From assembly GCA_020846635.1 (NCBI GenBank), contig JADLDO010000047.1, positions 124,001 through 188,000 on the forward strand: a stretch of 64,000 nucleotides of DNA, read 5' to 3'. Made by a program: the position numbers and the translations under genes. The notes beneath the pieces were generated by a model. The model had not been told where the DNA came from. It worked only from the letters and a program-made list of their open reading frames with translations, and did no database searches. Shown one piece after another: positions 26,151-36,594 of this stretch. Origin of the DNA: Caldilineaceae bacterium (GTDB lineage Bacteria > Chloroflexota > Anaerolineae > Caldilineales > Caldilineaceae). Numbering within the stretch: position 1 is the first letter of the stretch; each line of letters opens with the position of its first letter.

Positions 26151-26941
26151 CATTGCAAATTGGCAAGGGTGAAGATGTGGCTACGGTAGAGCGAGGGTAT
26201 CAGCCGAATTTCTATAGTCTGAGTGAACGGGTGCGCGATCTGGCGCGTCGTCAACGCAAGGCCGAGAAGATCAAATGGCTTATCGAGCGCTATGCGCGCC
26301 ATCTGCCGAGCGGCGGCACTTGTCTGGATGTGGGCTGTTCGGCAGGGGCGATGACGGTGGTGATTGCGCCGCTCTTTGGGCAAATGGTGGGGTTGGAATA
26401 TGACGAGGCGGCGCTGGTTGCTGTGGAGCCGGCGTATCGCGCGCAGATTGATTTTTTGCGCGGCGATGCTATGACGCTGCCCCTGCCCGACAACAGCGTG
26501 GACGCGGTGATCTGTGCCCAGGTCTATGAGCATGTGCCCGACGATGCTCAACTCTTTCGGGAGATTTACCGGGTGCTGGTGCCGGGGGGATTGGTCTTTT
26601 TTAGTGGCCCCAACTGGCTTTTTCCGATTGAGCCACACTATTTTCTGCCCTTCCTACACTGGCTCTCAGCGCAATGGGCGGCGCGCTATTTGCGGCTGAC
26701 GGGGATGGGCAGCGAGTACTATGAACGCTCGCGCACGCTCTGGGGCTTGCGCGCTGTGACCGCTGCGTTTGAGGTGGATGATCTCTCGCGCGTGGTCTTG
26801 CAGCAGCATGTGTTGGCAAACCGGCCCCGGCTGGCAAAGCTGGTGGAGCGTTTGCCTGAATCTGTTTGGCGTTTGCTGCTGCCGTGGCTGCCAAATTTCA
26901 ATTGGCTGATGTATAAGCCATTACAACTTGGGTTAAAATAG
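26147..26941 (+). CDS. Class I SAM-dependent methyltransferase
   Basis: 264 aa from GTG 26147, overlapping the previous stop by 4 nt. SAM-binding motif I is TCLDVGCSAGAMTVV; LEYDEAALV and GDAMTLPLPDNSVDAVICAQ follow, with the Y-E-H-V-P-D acid/His motif, then VLVPGGLVFFSGPNW. Belongs to the Methyltransf_11 group. The two adjacent methyltransferases share only the SAM core and are not simple duplicates. Likely modifies the same glycan or lipid product. It ends the plus-strand glycan run; 26942-27061 after it holds nothing recognisable. Confidence 0.9.
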   Translation: MTLQIGKGEDVATVERGYQPNFYSLSERVRDLARRQRKAEKIKWLIERYARHLPSGGTCLDVGCSAGAMTVVIAPLFGQMVGLEYDEAALVAVEPAYRAQIDFLRGDAMTLPLPDNSVDAVICAQVYEHVPDDAQLFREIYRVLVPGGLVFFSGPNWLFPIEPHYFLPFLHWLSAQWAARYLRLTGMGSEYYERSRTLWGLRAVTAAFEVDDLSRVVLQQHVLANRPRLAKLVERLPESVWRLLLPWLPNFNWLMYKPLQLGLK

Positions 26942-27061
26942 CCATGAGTTGCGGATTTGTCTGAAGGGGAAGCCGCACAACTAGCCGCTGCGGCAGTGAA
27001 AGCAATACACAGTCAAAAGCAACCGTAAGAGGGGTATTTTTTATGGCTAATTTGAGAATAA

Positions 27062-27091
27062 TTGACACGGATGCGCTCCCTATGCTATAGT
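27062..27091 (+). promoter_or_regulatory. Sigma-70-type promoter of the sufR-like/moaA operon
   Basis: TTGACA (27062-27067), an 18-bp spacer and TATAGT (27086-27091), about 90 nt before the GTG start at 27182. It is near consensus, as expected for a promoter held down by a repressor; the following regulator may bind here, but no clear operator palindrome was identified. Confidence 0.75.
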
Positions 27092-27181
27092 TCGATTGTA
27101 CAAATTCCCAGGAGAAATGAGGGCGATTTGTCGAGCGTTGTGCCGAGTGTCAGCAGGTGGTAGGAAGACAGGAAAAACGCT

Positions 27182-27912
27182 GTGCACGCAGTCCGCAAGC
27201 ACATTTTGGAGCTTCTCAAAGAGCGTGATGGGGCGACGGTGGCAGAATTGGCCGAGTGCCTCAGCATGGCTCCTGTTTCGGTGCGCCATCATTTGGATAT
27301 TCTCCAGGGCGATAATCTGATCTCTGTCGACCGGCTGGAGCGCAAGGGCAATGTGGGGCGTCCACAGCAGATCTATGCGCTGACTACCGTCGCCAACGAA
27401 CATTTTCCTGATAATTTTGCGGCGCTTGCGGCAGGGCTGGTGCGCCAACTCAAGATGGTGCTGCCGCCGGAACAGGTCGAAGCGGCATTTAAGGCGTTGG
27501 CTCATGATTTCGCAGCCAAAGTGCAGCCCAAATTGGCCGATCTTCCCGTCGAAGCTCGATTGGAGCAGGTTACGAATTTTCTCAACGAACGGGGCTATCT
27601 TGCGCGCTGGGAGACTGACGAAAGTGCTGCCGATGGCAGTTTTTTGCTGCATAAATCGAACTGTCCCTATGCGGGCGTGTCGGACGAGCACAATGAGCTT
27701 TGCTTGATGGACCAAGCGTTGATCAACGAGTTGATGGGCGAGTCTTGTCACCGGCTTGAGTCGATGGCGAAGGATGGTCGCTGCTGCACCTATCGCGTCG
27801 CCGGACCTGTCGAGCTAGAGTTTCCCATAGATGAATTCAAGGGAGGCAATGCGCCTCTCACCAACATCCACCGTAGCAATATCAACCTGAGTGGCAGAGA
27901 TGGAGTGGTGGC

Positions 27913-27916
<4 letters not shown>
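27182..27916 (+). CDS. SufR-like Fe-S-sensing winged-helix regulator
   Basis: 244 aa from GTG 27182. The N-terminal helix-turn-helix (residues 5-60: VRKHILELLKERDGATVAEL, SVRHHLDIL, VGRPQQIY) is the DeoR/ArsR-like fold of SufR. The C-terminal part has Cys161, Cys174, Cys189 and Cys201/202 at spacings close to those that hold the [4Fe-4S] cluster in cyanobacterial SufR, which represses the suf genes when the cluster is intact. It overlaps moaA by ATGA and precedes iscA/nifU-type genes, which suits a regulator of Fe-S supply. The regulated genes are inference. Confidence 0.82.
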
Positions 27917-28971
<1,055 letters not shown>

Positions 28972-29134
28972 TACGTATTCGATTAGATCGCAGTAGTTCT
29001 CACAGTAAATACCAGGCACTTGTCCCATAGTTTCGAATAGAACGGGCAAGCTCTTGCAACAACCGTAGTACGAATTTATTTCGGGTCCACATTCAAAGTT
29101 TTAGGTCAATGAGAGAAGAAGGGGAGTTTGATCA

Positions 29135-29506
29135 ATGGTAAACCTAACGCCGGCGGCAGCCGAAAAGTTAAGCGGGATTATGAGCCAAAAAGGTATGGCT
29201 GACAGCCACGCCCTGCGTGTCTTTGTCAAGGGTGGCGGTTGTGGTGGCATGCAATACGGAATGACCTTTGACGAAGCCCGCGAGGGTGACGAGGTTTATG
29301 AGCAGCATGGTCTGCGCGTGATTGTGGATTCCACCAGCCTTTTCTATATCGATGGCGCAAACATCGACTATGTGGATAACCTGATGGGTGGCGGTTTCCA
29401 CATCGACAACCCTCAGGCGACCAGCTCCTGTGGTTGTGGCAGCAGCTTCCGCACCTCGCATACCCACGACGGTGAGGAAGTGCCGGAAAAATCCTGCGGC
29501 CACTAA
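29135..29506 (+). CDS. A-type Fe-S carrier protein (IscA/SufA/ErpA family)
   Basis: 123 aa with the three invariant cysteines: Cys36 in GGGCGGMQYG and Cys99/Cys101 in SCGCGSSF. The body (LTPAAAEKLSGIM, YIDGANIDYVDNLMGGGFHIDNP) is typical. A-type proteins carry Fe-S clusters or iron to apoproteins. The C-terminus has an extra His/Glu-rich tail with Cys121 that is not part of the family core. A GGGGAG box lies 10 nt upstream, and a strong intrinsic terminator follows, so this may be the last gene of the sufR-moaA transcript or a separate unit. Confidence 0.95.
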   Translation: MVNLTPAAAEKLSGIMSQKGMADSHALRVFVKGGGCGGMQYGMTFDEAREGDEVYEQHGLRVIVDSTSLFYIDGANIDYVDNLMGGGFHIDNPQATSSCGCGSSFRTSHTHDGEEVPEKSCGH

Positions 29507-29522
29507 GCCAATGCGACAGAGA

Positions 29523-29554
29523 GGGTGTGGGGAGTTATCGCCCCACACCCTTTT
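29523..29554 (+). terminator. Intrinsic terminator after the IscA-type gene
   Basis: GGGTGTGGGG (29523-29532) pairs perfectly with CCCCACACCC (29541-29550) around AGTTATCG and is followed by TTTT. Confidence 0.9.
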
Positions 29555-29672
29555 GCAGACAGCAGCGCATCTTTGCCTTCCCCACGCGAAAGCACCCGTT
29601 TACGCGTCCTTTTCTGTTTATATCTATGCGCTCTGTTTTTGCGCGCTGGCATTTAAGATGATGGGATAATCC

Positions 29673-30065
29673 ATGCAGGCCCGCACCTATACGCTGGCTG
29701 AGGCGCGCGCGGCGCTGCCCCAGGTTAAACTCCTGATGGCGAAGATTCAATCGGCGCGGCAAGCGATTTTGCGTTTGCGCCCAAGCGCGTGGGCCGCGCT
29801 GCAAAAAGCCGCGGCCAATGGAGGCTCCCGCGCCGCCGGCGAGTTGGCGCTTCATGCGGTGGTCTTGGAAGATGGCGTGAAGAGCATTTTGGCGATGGGG
29901 ATTTACATTAAAGATCTAGACCACGGGGTCATTGACTTTTTAGGAACGCGCGACGGGCAGGAGGTTCTCCTCTGTTGGCGTTATGGCGAAGAAGACATTG
30001 ATTTTTGGCATGATGTCAATGCCGGTTTTGCCGGTCGTCAATTGATTGATGGGTTGGTGGACTAG
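29673..30065 (+). CDS. DUF2203 family protein
   Basis: 130 aa. It matches DUF2203 from end to end: the N-terminal TYTLAEARAALPQV, the central helix, GIYIKDLDHGVIDF, EVLLCWRYGEEDIDFWH and the closing GFAGRQ. The family is widespread in Chloroflexota, Deinococcota and Bacillota, with no known biochemical role. It lies between Fe-S biogenesis genes on the same strand, so a link to that process is possible but unproven. Confidence 0.9.
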   Translation: MQARTYTLAEARAALPQVKLLMAKIQSARQAILRLRPSAWAALQKAAANGGSRAAGELALHAVVLEDGVKSILAMGIYIKDLDHGVIDFLGTRDGQEVLLCWRYGEEDIDFWHDVNAGFAGRQLIDGLVD

Positions 30066-30145
30066 GGCCACAACAGCTTGTAGACCGTATGTCTAAGTGT
30101 GTACCACCAGAGATCAATTGACAGGCGCAAATTTGAGGAGAAAAG

Positions 30146-30469
30146 ATGACTGAAACCAACATGGGGAGCAGCCTAGCGGTTCCCGCTGCAAACGCACCTT
30201 TGGAGGAGCGTATCCAGGCAGTTTTGGACGATTATCGTCCTACACTTTATATGGATGGTGGCGACGTGCATCTGCTGGAGGTAGACGAAGAAGGCATTGC
30301 ACACGTAAAGATGCTGGGCGCGTGTATCGACTGTCCAATCAGCTTGCTGACCATGAAACTGGGCATCCAGCGGCTGCTCAAAGAGAATTTTAGCGAGATT
30401 CGCGGCGTCAACGCCATCACCGATCTTGATATTTCGGCGCTTTATAACCGGCGTGTTGATGCGAGCTAA
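30146..30469 (+). CDS. NifU-type (NifU C-terminal domain) Fe-S scaffold
   Basis: 107 aa. RIQAVLDDYRPTLYMDGGDVHLLEVDE (in part) and the cluster motif G-A-C60-I-D-C63-P-I-S mark a stand-alone NifU C-terminal domain (Nfu type), which binds a [4Fe-4S] cluster between two subunits and passes it to targets. In most relatives the motif is C-x-G-C-P; here Asp replaces Gly, a small deviation. GAGGAG precedes the ATG. Together with the A-type carrier and the rhodanese next door it forms a small Fe-S/sulfur set. Confidence 0.93.
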   Translation: MTETNMGSSLAVPAANAPLEERIQAVLDDYRPTLYMDGGDVHLLEVDEEGIAHVKMLGACIDCPISLLTMKLGIQRLLKENFSEIRGVNAITDLDISALYNRRVDAS

Positions 30470-30502
30470 AGACATTTCTAAAGATATTTAAGGAAACTTT
30501 TT

Positions 30503-30862
30503 ATGCCCAATCCCTATGGCGCACCGGAAATTTCAACGAAAGATGTAGCCGCTAAAGTGGCTGCTGATGAATCGTTTGTGTGGCTGGATGTACGCGAGCC
30601 CGACGAGGTGCGTACTGTCTCGATTGACAACGATCTGGTGGTCAACGTGCCGATGAGTGTGCTTGCCAAGCAGCAGACAGCCGCGCTTCCTCCTGCTGCA
30701 CAGGAAAAAGATGCTGAGATCGTGATCTTTTGTCACCACGGCACGCGCAGCGCGCAGGTCGTAGCATGGCTGCGCGGGCAAGGCTGGAGCAACGTGCTCA
30801 ACATGGAGGGCGGCATCGACAATTGGGCTACACAGGTTGACGCCAGTGTGGGGCGCTATTAA
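30503..30862 (+). CDS. Rhodanese-like sulfurtransferase, single domain
   Basis: 119 aa. Classical single-domain rhodanese: FVWLDVREPDEV, the active loop Cys77-H-H-G-T-R-S83, and NMEGGIDNWA at the end. Cys77 should carry a persulfide. The context (33 nt after the Nfu-type gene) suggests sulfur delivery for cluster assembly or thiolation. AAGGAAA precedes the ATG. Confidence 0.94.
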   Translation: MPNPYGAPEISTKDVAAKVAADESFVWLDVREPDEVRTVSIDNDLVVNVPMSVLAKQQTAALPPAAQEKDAEIVIFCHHGTRSAQVVAWLRGQGWSNVLNMEGGIDNWATQVDASVGRY

Positions 30863-30893
30863 ATCTAATTATTATCAAATCCTTCATAATAAT

Positions 30894-30957
30894 TTGGGCA
30901 ATCAACGGGACCGTGATAGAATCCGGCTCATATTGATTCACGGTACAAAGTGAATCA
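30894..30957 (+). promoter_or_regulatory. Promoter with overlapping operator-like palindrome ahead of the radical-SAM genes
   Basis: TTGGGC (30894-30899), a 17-bp spacer and TAGAAT (30917-30922) form a plausible promoter. Just downstream, where transcription would begin, TGATTCAC (30934-30941) and GTGAATCA (30950-30957) form a perfect 8-bp inverted repeat with an 8-nt spacer, placed as a repressor operator would be. The rest of 30958-31062 holds the leader and an AAGGAGGT box at 31048-31055. Confidence 0.55.
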
Positions 30958-31062
30958 TCATGGTTGCGCCACTGCAAACACCGCTGCAAACAGAGGTTTC
31001 GGTACTGTGGCATTTCTTGGTCATACAAGCTCTGTTGACATTAGGTCAAGGAGGTATATCCT

Positions 31063-32553
31063 GTGCGTGTAGCATTGATCAATCCTCGCTTCCACCTTCC
31101 CATCGACACCCGCACGACAGCTCACTTAGGCTTGGCCTATTTGGGAGCGGTTAGCGAAAGGCGTGGTGATGAAGTCGTTATCTTCGATTCCGACATTGAA
31201 AAAGAGCCGGTTGCCGACTTTATCCTGCGTTTCCGGCCCCATATTGTCGGTATCACTGCCAATACGCCCCAAGTCAAGCAGGCATGGCGTACAGCGCGGC
31301 AGATCAAAGAAGTCTACGACTGCCCGGTGGTGTTGGGCGGGCCGCATGTCAGCGTGCTGCCGGAGGAGAGCTGCGAAAAGCCTTACGTCGATATCGTGGT
31401 GCGCGGTGAAGGCGAGGAATCGTGGGTCGAGCTTTGTAATCTTCTGGAAAATTACCTGAAGGATCAGCCCGAATACCACACAGAGGCGTTCCTGCATCCT
31501 GAGAACGAGATACTCAAGGATTTCCTGGGCATTTCCTATAAGACGAGCGATGGGCAGATTCACAACAACCCCGACCGCACGCCCATCGCCGACCTGGACA
31601 GCTTGCCCTGGCCTGCGTACCATCTCTTTAAGATGCAGTACTATACCAACTTGCAGCCCGCTACCGACCATGTGGATGGCGCGCGCAGCTTTAGCATTAT
31701 GACCAGCCGCGGCTGCCCGTATCGCTGCACCTTCTGCAGCCAGAGTATTATGCCCATCAAGTGGCGCAGCCGCAGCAAGGAGAGTGTGCTGGCAGAGTGG
31801 CGGCATTTGGTGGAAGACCTGGATGCACAGGAGATTGGCATCCTGGATGACAGCGCCAACATTCGCGTCAAGCGGCTTGAGGAGATTGCCAACGGGCTGA
31901 TTGAGCAGAATCTCAACCATGTGCCGTGGATCTTTGTCAATGGGATTCGTGCCAATCTGGCAACCAAAGAACTCATGGCCTTGCTCAAAAAGGCAGGTCT
32001 ACGGCGCACCGCTTTTGGTGTGGAGAGCGGCGATCCCGAAATTCTGCGCAGCATTGACAAGAAGGTAGATCACGATACGATCCGCCAGGCCTTCCGCAAT
32101 GCTAAAGAGGCTGGACTAGAGACCATCGCCTTTATGATCATTGGGCTGCCGGGTGAGACGCGCGAGACTATGCAAAGAAGTATTGACTTTGCGATTGAAC
32201 TCGACCCGATGATCGCCAACTTCTCGATGATGACGCCCTATCCGGGCACGAAGGTCTATGAGATCGTCAAACGCCAGGGTCGCTTCCTGATCAATGACTG
32301 GGAAGATTATGTCTTCTTTGATCAAAAGGCGCGCTATGAAATGGGCGAGATGACCGCTGAGTTGGTGGAGGAGATGTATCGCAAGGCGTATCGCCAATTC
32401 TACCTGCGCCCTTCCCCGATCATCCGCCGGCTAAAGACCAAAGATTTCTGGCATAACCTGCCGCGCAATATGCGTATCGCCCTGCGTACTTTCTTCCCCA
32501 GCAAGGAAAAGGCCGGGCTGCGTAAGTCGATTGAGGCCGAGGGCGCGATTTAG
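31063..32553 (+). CDS. B12-binding-type radical SAM enzyme (first of three)
   Basis: 496 aa from GTG 31063, with AAGGAGGT eight nt upstream. An N-terminal Rossmann-like domain (1-130: MRVALINPRFHLP, LGLAYLGAVSERRGDEV, VVLGGPHVSVLPEE) is the cobalamin-binding type, but no D-x-H-x-x-G cobalamin-His motif is present. The radical-SAM core has C218-x3-C222-x2-C225 in SRGCPYRCTFCSQS, then FGVESGDPEILRSIDKK and MIIGLPGETRETMQ. These enzymes do methyl transfer or ring chemistry on lipids, antibiotics or cofactors. The basic C-terminal helix could meet a membrane. Product unknown. Confidence 0.88.
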   Translation: MRVALINPRFHLPIDTRTTAHLGLAYLGAVSERRGDEVVIFDSDIEKEPVADFILRFRPHIVGITANTPQVKQAWRTARQIKEVYDCPVVLGGPHVSVLPEESCEKPYVDIVVRGEGEESWVELCNLLENYLKDQPEYHTEAFLHPENEILKDFLGISYKTSDGQIHNNPDRTPIADLDSLPWPAYHLFKMQYYTNLQPATDHVDGARSFSIMTSRGCPYRCTFCSQSIMPIKWRSRSKESVLAEWRHLVEDLDAQEIGILDDSANIRVKRLEEIANGLIEQNLNHVPWIFVNGIRANLATKELMALLKKAGLRRTAFGVESGDPEILRSIDKKVDHDTIRQAFRNAKEAGLETIAFMIIGLPGETRETMQRSIDFAIELDPMIANFSMMTPYPGTKVYEIVKRQGRFLINDWEDYVFFDQKARYEMGEMTAELVEEMYRKAYRQFYLRPSPIIRRLKTKDFWHNLPRNMRIALRTFFPSKEKAGLRKSIEAEGAI

Positions 32554-32568
32554 TTTCTGTCACGGATG

Positions 32569-32635
32569 GGTGACTGCTATTTCTTCAAGGCGCAGTTTCC
32601 ATTGTTGCGCTGGATGAAGGTGGCAGTCACCTTTT
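32569..32635 (+). terminator. Long hairpin with T-run between radical-SAM genes 1 and 2
   Basis: GGTGACTGC (32569-32577) pairs with GCAGTCACC (32623-32631); CTTCA/TGAAG and GCGCA/TGCGC extend the stem to a terminal loop, and TTTT follows. A partial second GGTGACTG occurs just downstream. It may attenuate rather than fully separate the two genes. Confidence 0.75.
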
Positions 32636-32718
32636 CTCTGTAGGGCGATAAGACGAGAGGAATGGTGACTGTTACGCTTGGAAGTGGCAGCCACCGCAGA
32701 TAGAGGAACCATGCAAAT

Positions 32719-34188
32719 ATGCGTGTAATTTTAGCCAGTCCTGAAGCAAAAGTATGGAGCGAACGGAAGCACATCCCTTTGGGGCTGGGCTATTTGGCCG
32801 CGGTGCTGCGCGAGGGCGGGCATGATGTAATGATTTACGACGCCGCCATCGAAGATGTGGGCGTTGATTTTTATCTTGACCAGGCAGAGGCACAGGGCAA
32901 GCCATACCAGATGATCGGGATTACGGCGACCACGCCGCTGATGCCCGATGCCTGGGAGATGGCAAAGCTGGGCAAGCGGCGCGGGCTGATTACCGTGATG
33001 GGTGGGCCGCACCTGACCATTATGCCGATGGAATCGGTGCAGCCGCCACACAGCGATTATGTGGATTACATCTTTCGGGGTGAGGCGGAATACTCCTTTC
33101 TGGAGCTGATCAACACGCTGGAAGCAGGGCGCGAGGTGGGGATTATTCCAGGCATCCACTTCCGCCGCGGCGATGAGATTATTGCCAGCCCGGAAAGCCC
33201 TATGATCCCGGACCTGGATGCGCTGCCCTTCCCGGCGCACGATCTCTTTAAGATTGAGCGTTACACCAATCTCCAGCCGTTGACCGATGGGCTGGATCGC
33301 CATGCACGCAGCTTCACCATCCTCACCAGCCGTGGCTGTCCCTACAAATGTACCTTCTGTTCCAAGCCGGTGACGGGCGACACATGGCGTGCGCGCTCTG
33401 TGGAAAGCGTGATCCAGGAGTGGAAGTGGCTGGTCAATGGGTTAGGCGCGACCGAAATCGGCGTAACCGATGATATTTGGAATTTGAAGCTGCCACGCGC
33501 AAAGGAACTCTGCCGCCGCTTGATTGAGGAGGGGCTGAACACAGTTCCGTGGGTCACGGTACATGGCATGAAGGTCAACCACACCGACTTGGAACTTTTC
33601 CAGTTGATGAAAGCTGCGGGCTGCAAGCGCGTGGGCTTTGGTGTGGAAAATGGCGACGAGCATATGCTGCGCAACGTCATCCGCAAGGGGCAGACATTGG
33701 ATCAGGTGCGCGAAGCCTTTGCCAATGCCAAAGCTGCTGGTTTACAGACGATGGGCTTCTTTATCTTTGGCATGCCGGGTGACACCGAGGAGACCATGGA
33801 GAAGACCATCCAACTGGCGCTGGAACTTGACCCCAAGCTGGCGAACTTTATGCTGGCTGCGGCTTTCCCTGGCACGGTCATGTATGACATAATCAAGGAG
33901 GGCGGACAGGTCTTTGCCGATGATTGGGGCGACTTTGCCATTCATGAGCAAAAGACCCGCTTCACCATGAACGAGGGCTATGACCCCGATATGGTGGTGC
34001 AAAAGTGGCGTGAGGCCTATCGCCGCTTCTATCTCTATCGCCCGGAGCGGGTGTTGGAGAAGATGATGTTCAAGGAAAACTGGACGAATCTGCCCGGTAC
34101 CTTTAGCCAGATCAAACGCTTCTTCATTGGCAGCAAAGACCAATCTGCCCATAAGGAGCCGGAGGTTGCCGCTAAGATTGCGGTGTAG
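32719..34188 (+). CDS. B12-binding-type radical SAM enzyme (second of three)
   Basis: 489 aa, clearly related to the gene before it. N-terminal Rossmann-like domain: [47 protein letters not shown]; again no D-x-H-x-x-G motif. Radical-SAM motif C207-x3-C211-x2-C214 in [14 protein letters not shown], then [19 protein letters not shown] and [13 protein letters not shown]. Both proteins share an F-P/W-P-A-H/Y-D/H-L-F-K-x-x-Y-T-N-L-Q-P linker before the Cys motif, so they probably arose by duplication and may act on related substrates or as a pair. Substrate unknown. Confidence 0.88.
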   Translation: MRVILASPEAKVWSERKHIPLGLGYLAAVLREGGHDVMIYDAAIEDVGVDFYLDQAEAQGKPYQMIGITATTPLMPDAWEMAKLGKRRGLITVMGGPHLTIMPMESVQPPHSDYVDYIFRGEAEYSFLELINTLEAGREVGIIPGIHFRRGDEIIASPESPMIPDLDALPFPAHDLFKIERYTNLQPLTDGLDRHARSFTILTSRGCPYKCTFCSKPVTGDTWRARSVESVIQEWKWLVNGLGATEIGVTDDIWNLKLPRAKELCRRLIEEGLNTVPWVTVHGMKVNHTDLELFQLMKAAGCKRVGFGVENGDEHMLRNVIRKGQTLDQVREAFANAKAAGLQTMGFFIFGMPGDTEETMEKTIQLALELDPKLANFMLAAAFPGTVMYDIIKEGGQVFADDWGDFAIHEQKTRFTMNEGYDPDMVVQKWREAYRRFYLYRPERVLEKMMFKENWTNLPGTFSQIKRFFIGSKDQSAHKEPEVAAKIAV

Positions 34189-34248
34189 ACGAATTGTGTT
34201 AAGACGGGTATCCGTGGATTACACTCCTGGTGTCTATGTCCCTTATCG

Positions 34249-34283
34249 GCCTGCCTCGAAGCACGTGAGGCGGGCTGTTTTTT
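34249..34283 (+). terminator. Intrinsic terminator after the second radical-SAM gene
   Basis: GCCTGCCTC (34249-34257) and GAGGCGGGC (34267-34275) form a 9-bp stem with one G-U pair, followed by TGTTTTTT. It ends about 25 nt before the start of the third radical-SAM gene. Confidence 0.8.
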
Positions 34284-34308
34284 CAAGATTGTTGGTTGAG
34301 GCTCTCTC

Positions 34309-35385
<1,077 letters not shown>

Positions 35386-35419
35386 TCCTGCATACGCATA
35401 ACTGAAGTGGGTCTAGGGT

Positions 35420-35869
35420 TCAGGTGTTGGTCACGGTCTCTGTGGGTGTAAGCCGTACAACCGGAATGACGCGACTTGTGCTTTGCTCATATTTCACGAA
35501 GTTGTTGCTTGCAACCTTGAACTTTTCATACAAGCGTGTGCGTTCTTCGCCCTTCGGCATGGTTGCCGTAACATCCAAGACCTTCTGCCCCACCTGAATT
35601 TTGGCTTTTGGATTGTTCCTCAAATTGAGATACCAATCGGGATGCCAATCCATACCCCCTGCTGAAGCCGCGACGAGATAATCTGGCCCGTCTTTGATGT
35701 AGACAATGGGACTGGTGCGTAGCTTTCCTGATTTTCGCCCCGCGGTCGTAATCAGCAACAACGGCAAATTGGCGACCTTGTTGACGAGTTTGCCGCTGCT
35801 CATCCGATACAAGGCGATGTGCGCGTCTGTGACGAGCCTGATGACTCGTTTCAACAATGTAGAAGCCAT
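35420..35869 (-). CDS. Deazaflavin (F420)-dependent nitroreductase-family protein
   Basis: 149 aa from ATG 35869 with AAGGAGG 7 nt upstream. It matches the DUF385/Ddn family: LPLLLITTAGRKSGKLRTSP, VAASAGGMDWHPDWYLNLRNNP and KIQVGQK with the TATMPKGEER segment. Relatives use F420 for reductions. F420 itself occurs in many Chloroflexota, but its synthesis genes are not in view. It lies convergently to the radical-SAM block and appears monocistronic. Confidence 0.92.
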   Translation of the reverse strand: MASTLLKRVIRLVTDAHIALYRMSSGKLVNKVANLPLLLITTAGRKSGKLRTSPIVYIKDGPDYLVAASAGGMDWHPDWYLNLRNNPKAKIQVGQKVLDVTATMPKGEERTRLYEKFKVASNNFVKYEQSTSRVIPVVRLTPTETVTNT

Positions 35870-35985
35870 GCCAAGCCTCCTTGTAGTAAGCCGCCACATA
35901 CAAAGGTGACAGACACATACGTGTCTGTCACTTGATTTGCGTAGCTCTACGTAATGAAGAATGAAGATTACTTTATAAGAGCGTA

Positions 35986-36594
35986 CTACGCGGCAAAGAT
36001 GCTGTCCACAGCGATTTGGGCGTCGGCGAAGAGTCCGACCTTGATGATGTCGCCCGCCAAGTAAATCCCTGCTACACGATAGGTTTCACCGTCGAGGATA
36101 AAGACCTCAACTGACTGATCCTCGGGGTCTACCAACCAAAATTCTGCGACACCATGCCGCGCATAGAGGGGCGGCTTGATCTTGCGGTCGGCGCGGGCAG
36201 TGCTAGGAGAGATGATCTCTAGCACGAGATCGGGCGCACCTGCGATGGAGGCGCGTGTGACGAGCTTGGCGGCGCGCGCTTTAGCGATAAAGAGCAAGTC
36301 CGGCTGGGCGATCTGTGTCTCTTTGGACAAGACCACATCCAGCGGAGCCGGCAAAACCAGGCCCAGCCCGTTCTGCATGGCAAATTGGCCCATGAGCAGC
36401 AGCAGATTGGTGACGATGATTTGGTGATGGGGCGAGCGGGCTGGGGTCATCACAATATCTCCGTTTAGATATTCGACACGCAGCGCATCATGCTCCCCGA
36501 CTGCGACCTGGTAATCCTGGTAGCTTTTTTCGGAGAGCATCAGTTGGCGATCCGGTGCGGTCGCCTTCGTCGAGTTGGGCGATTGGTTGCTCAT
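35986..36594 (-). CDS. Uma2 family (DUF820) putative nuclease-fold protein
   Basis: 202 aa. Typical Uma2 features: a H-D-A-L-R-V-E-Y-L-N-G-D-I-V-M start, PARSPHHQIIVTNL, a QPDLLFIAKAR strand and a P-D-L-V-L-E-I-I-S-P-S-T segment followed by DRKIKPPLYARHGVAEFWLVDPE. The PD/E-x-K-like core residues (D, E) are kept. The family is expanded in cyanobacteria and Chloroflexota; its biological role is unknown. It is coupled by a 4-nt overlap to nfo, but Uma2 genes are scattered widely, so this link may be accidental. Confidence 0.92.
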   Translation of the reverse strand: MSNQSPNSTKATAPDRQLMLSEKSYQDYQVAVGEHDALRVEYLNGDIVMTPARSPHHQIIVTNLLLLMGQFAMQNGLGLVLPAPLDVVLSKETQIAQPDLLFIAKARAAKLVTRASIAGAPDLVLEIISPSTARADRKIKPPLYARHGVAEFWLVDPEDQSVEVFILDGETYRVAGIYLAGDIIKVGLFADAQIAVDSIFAA

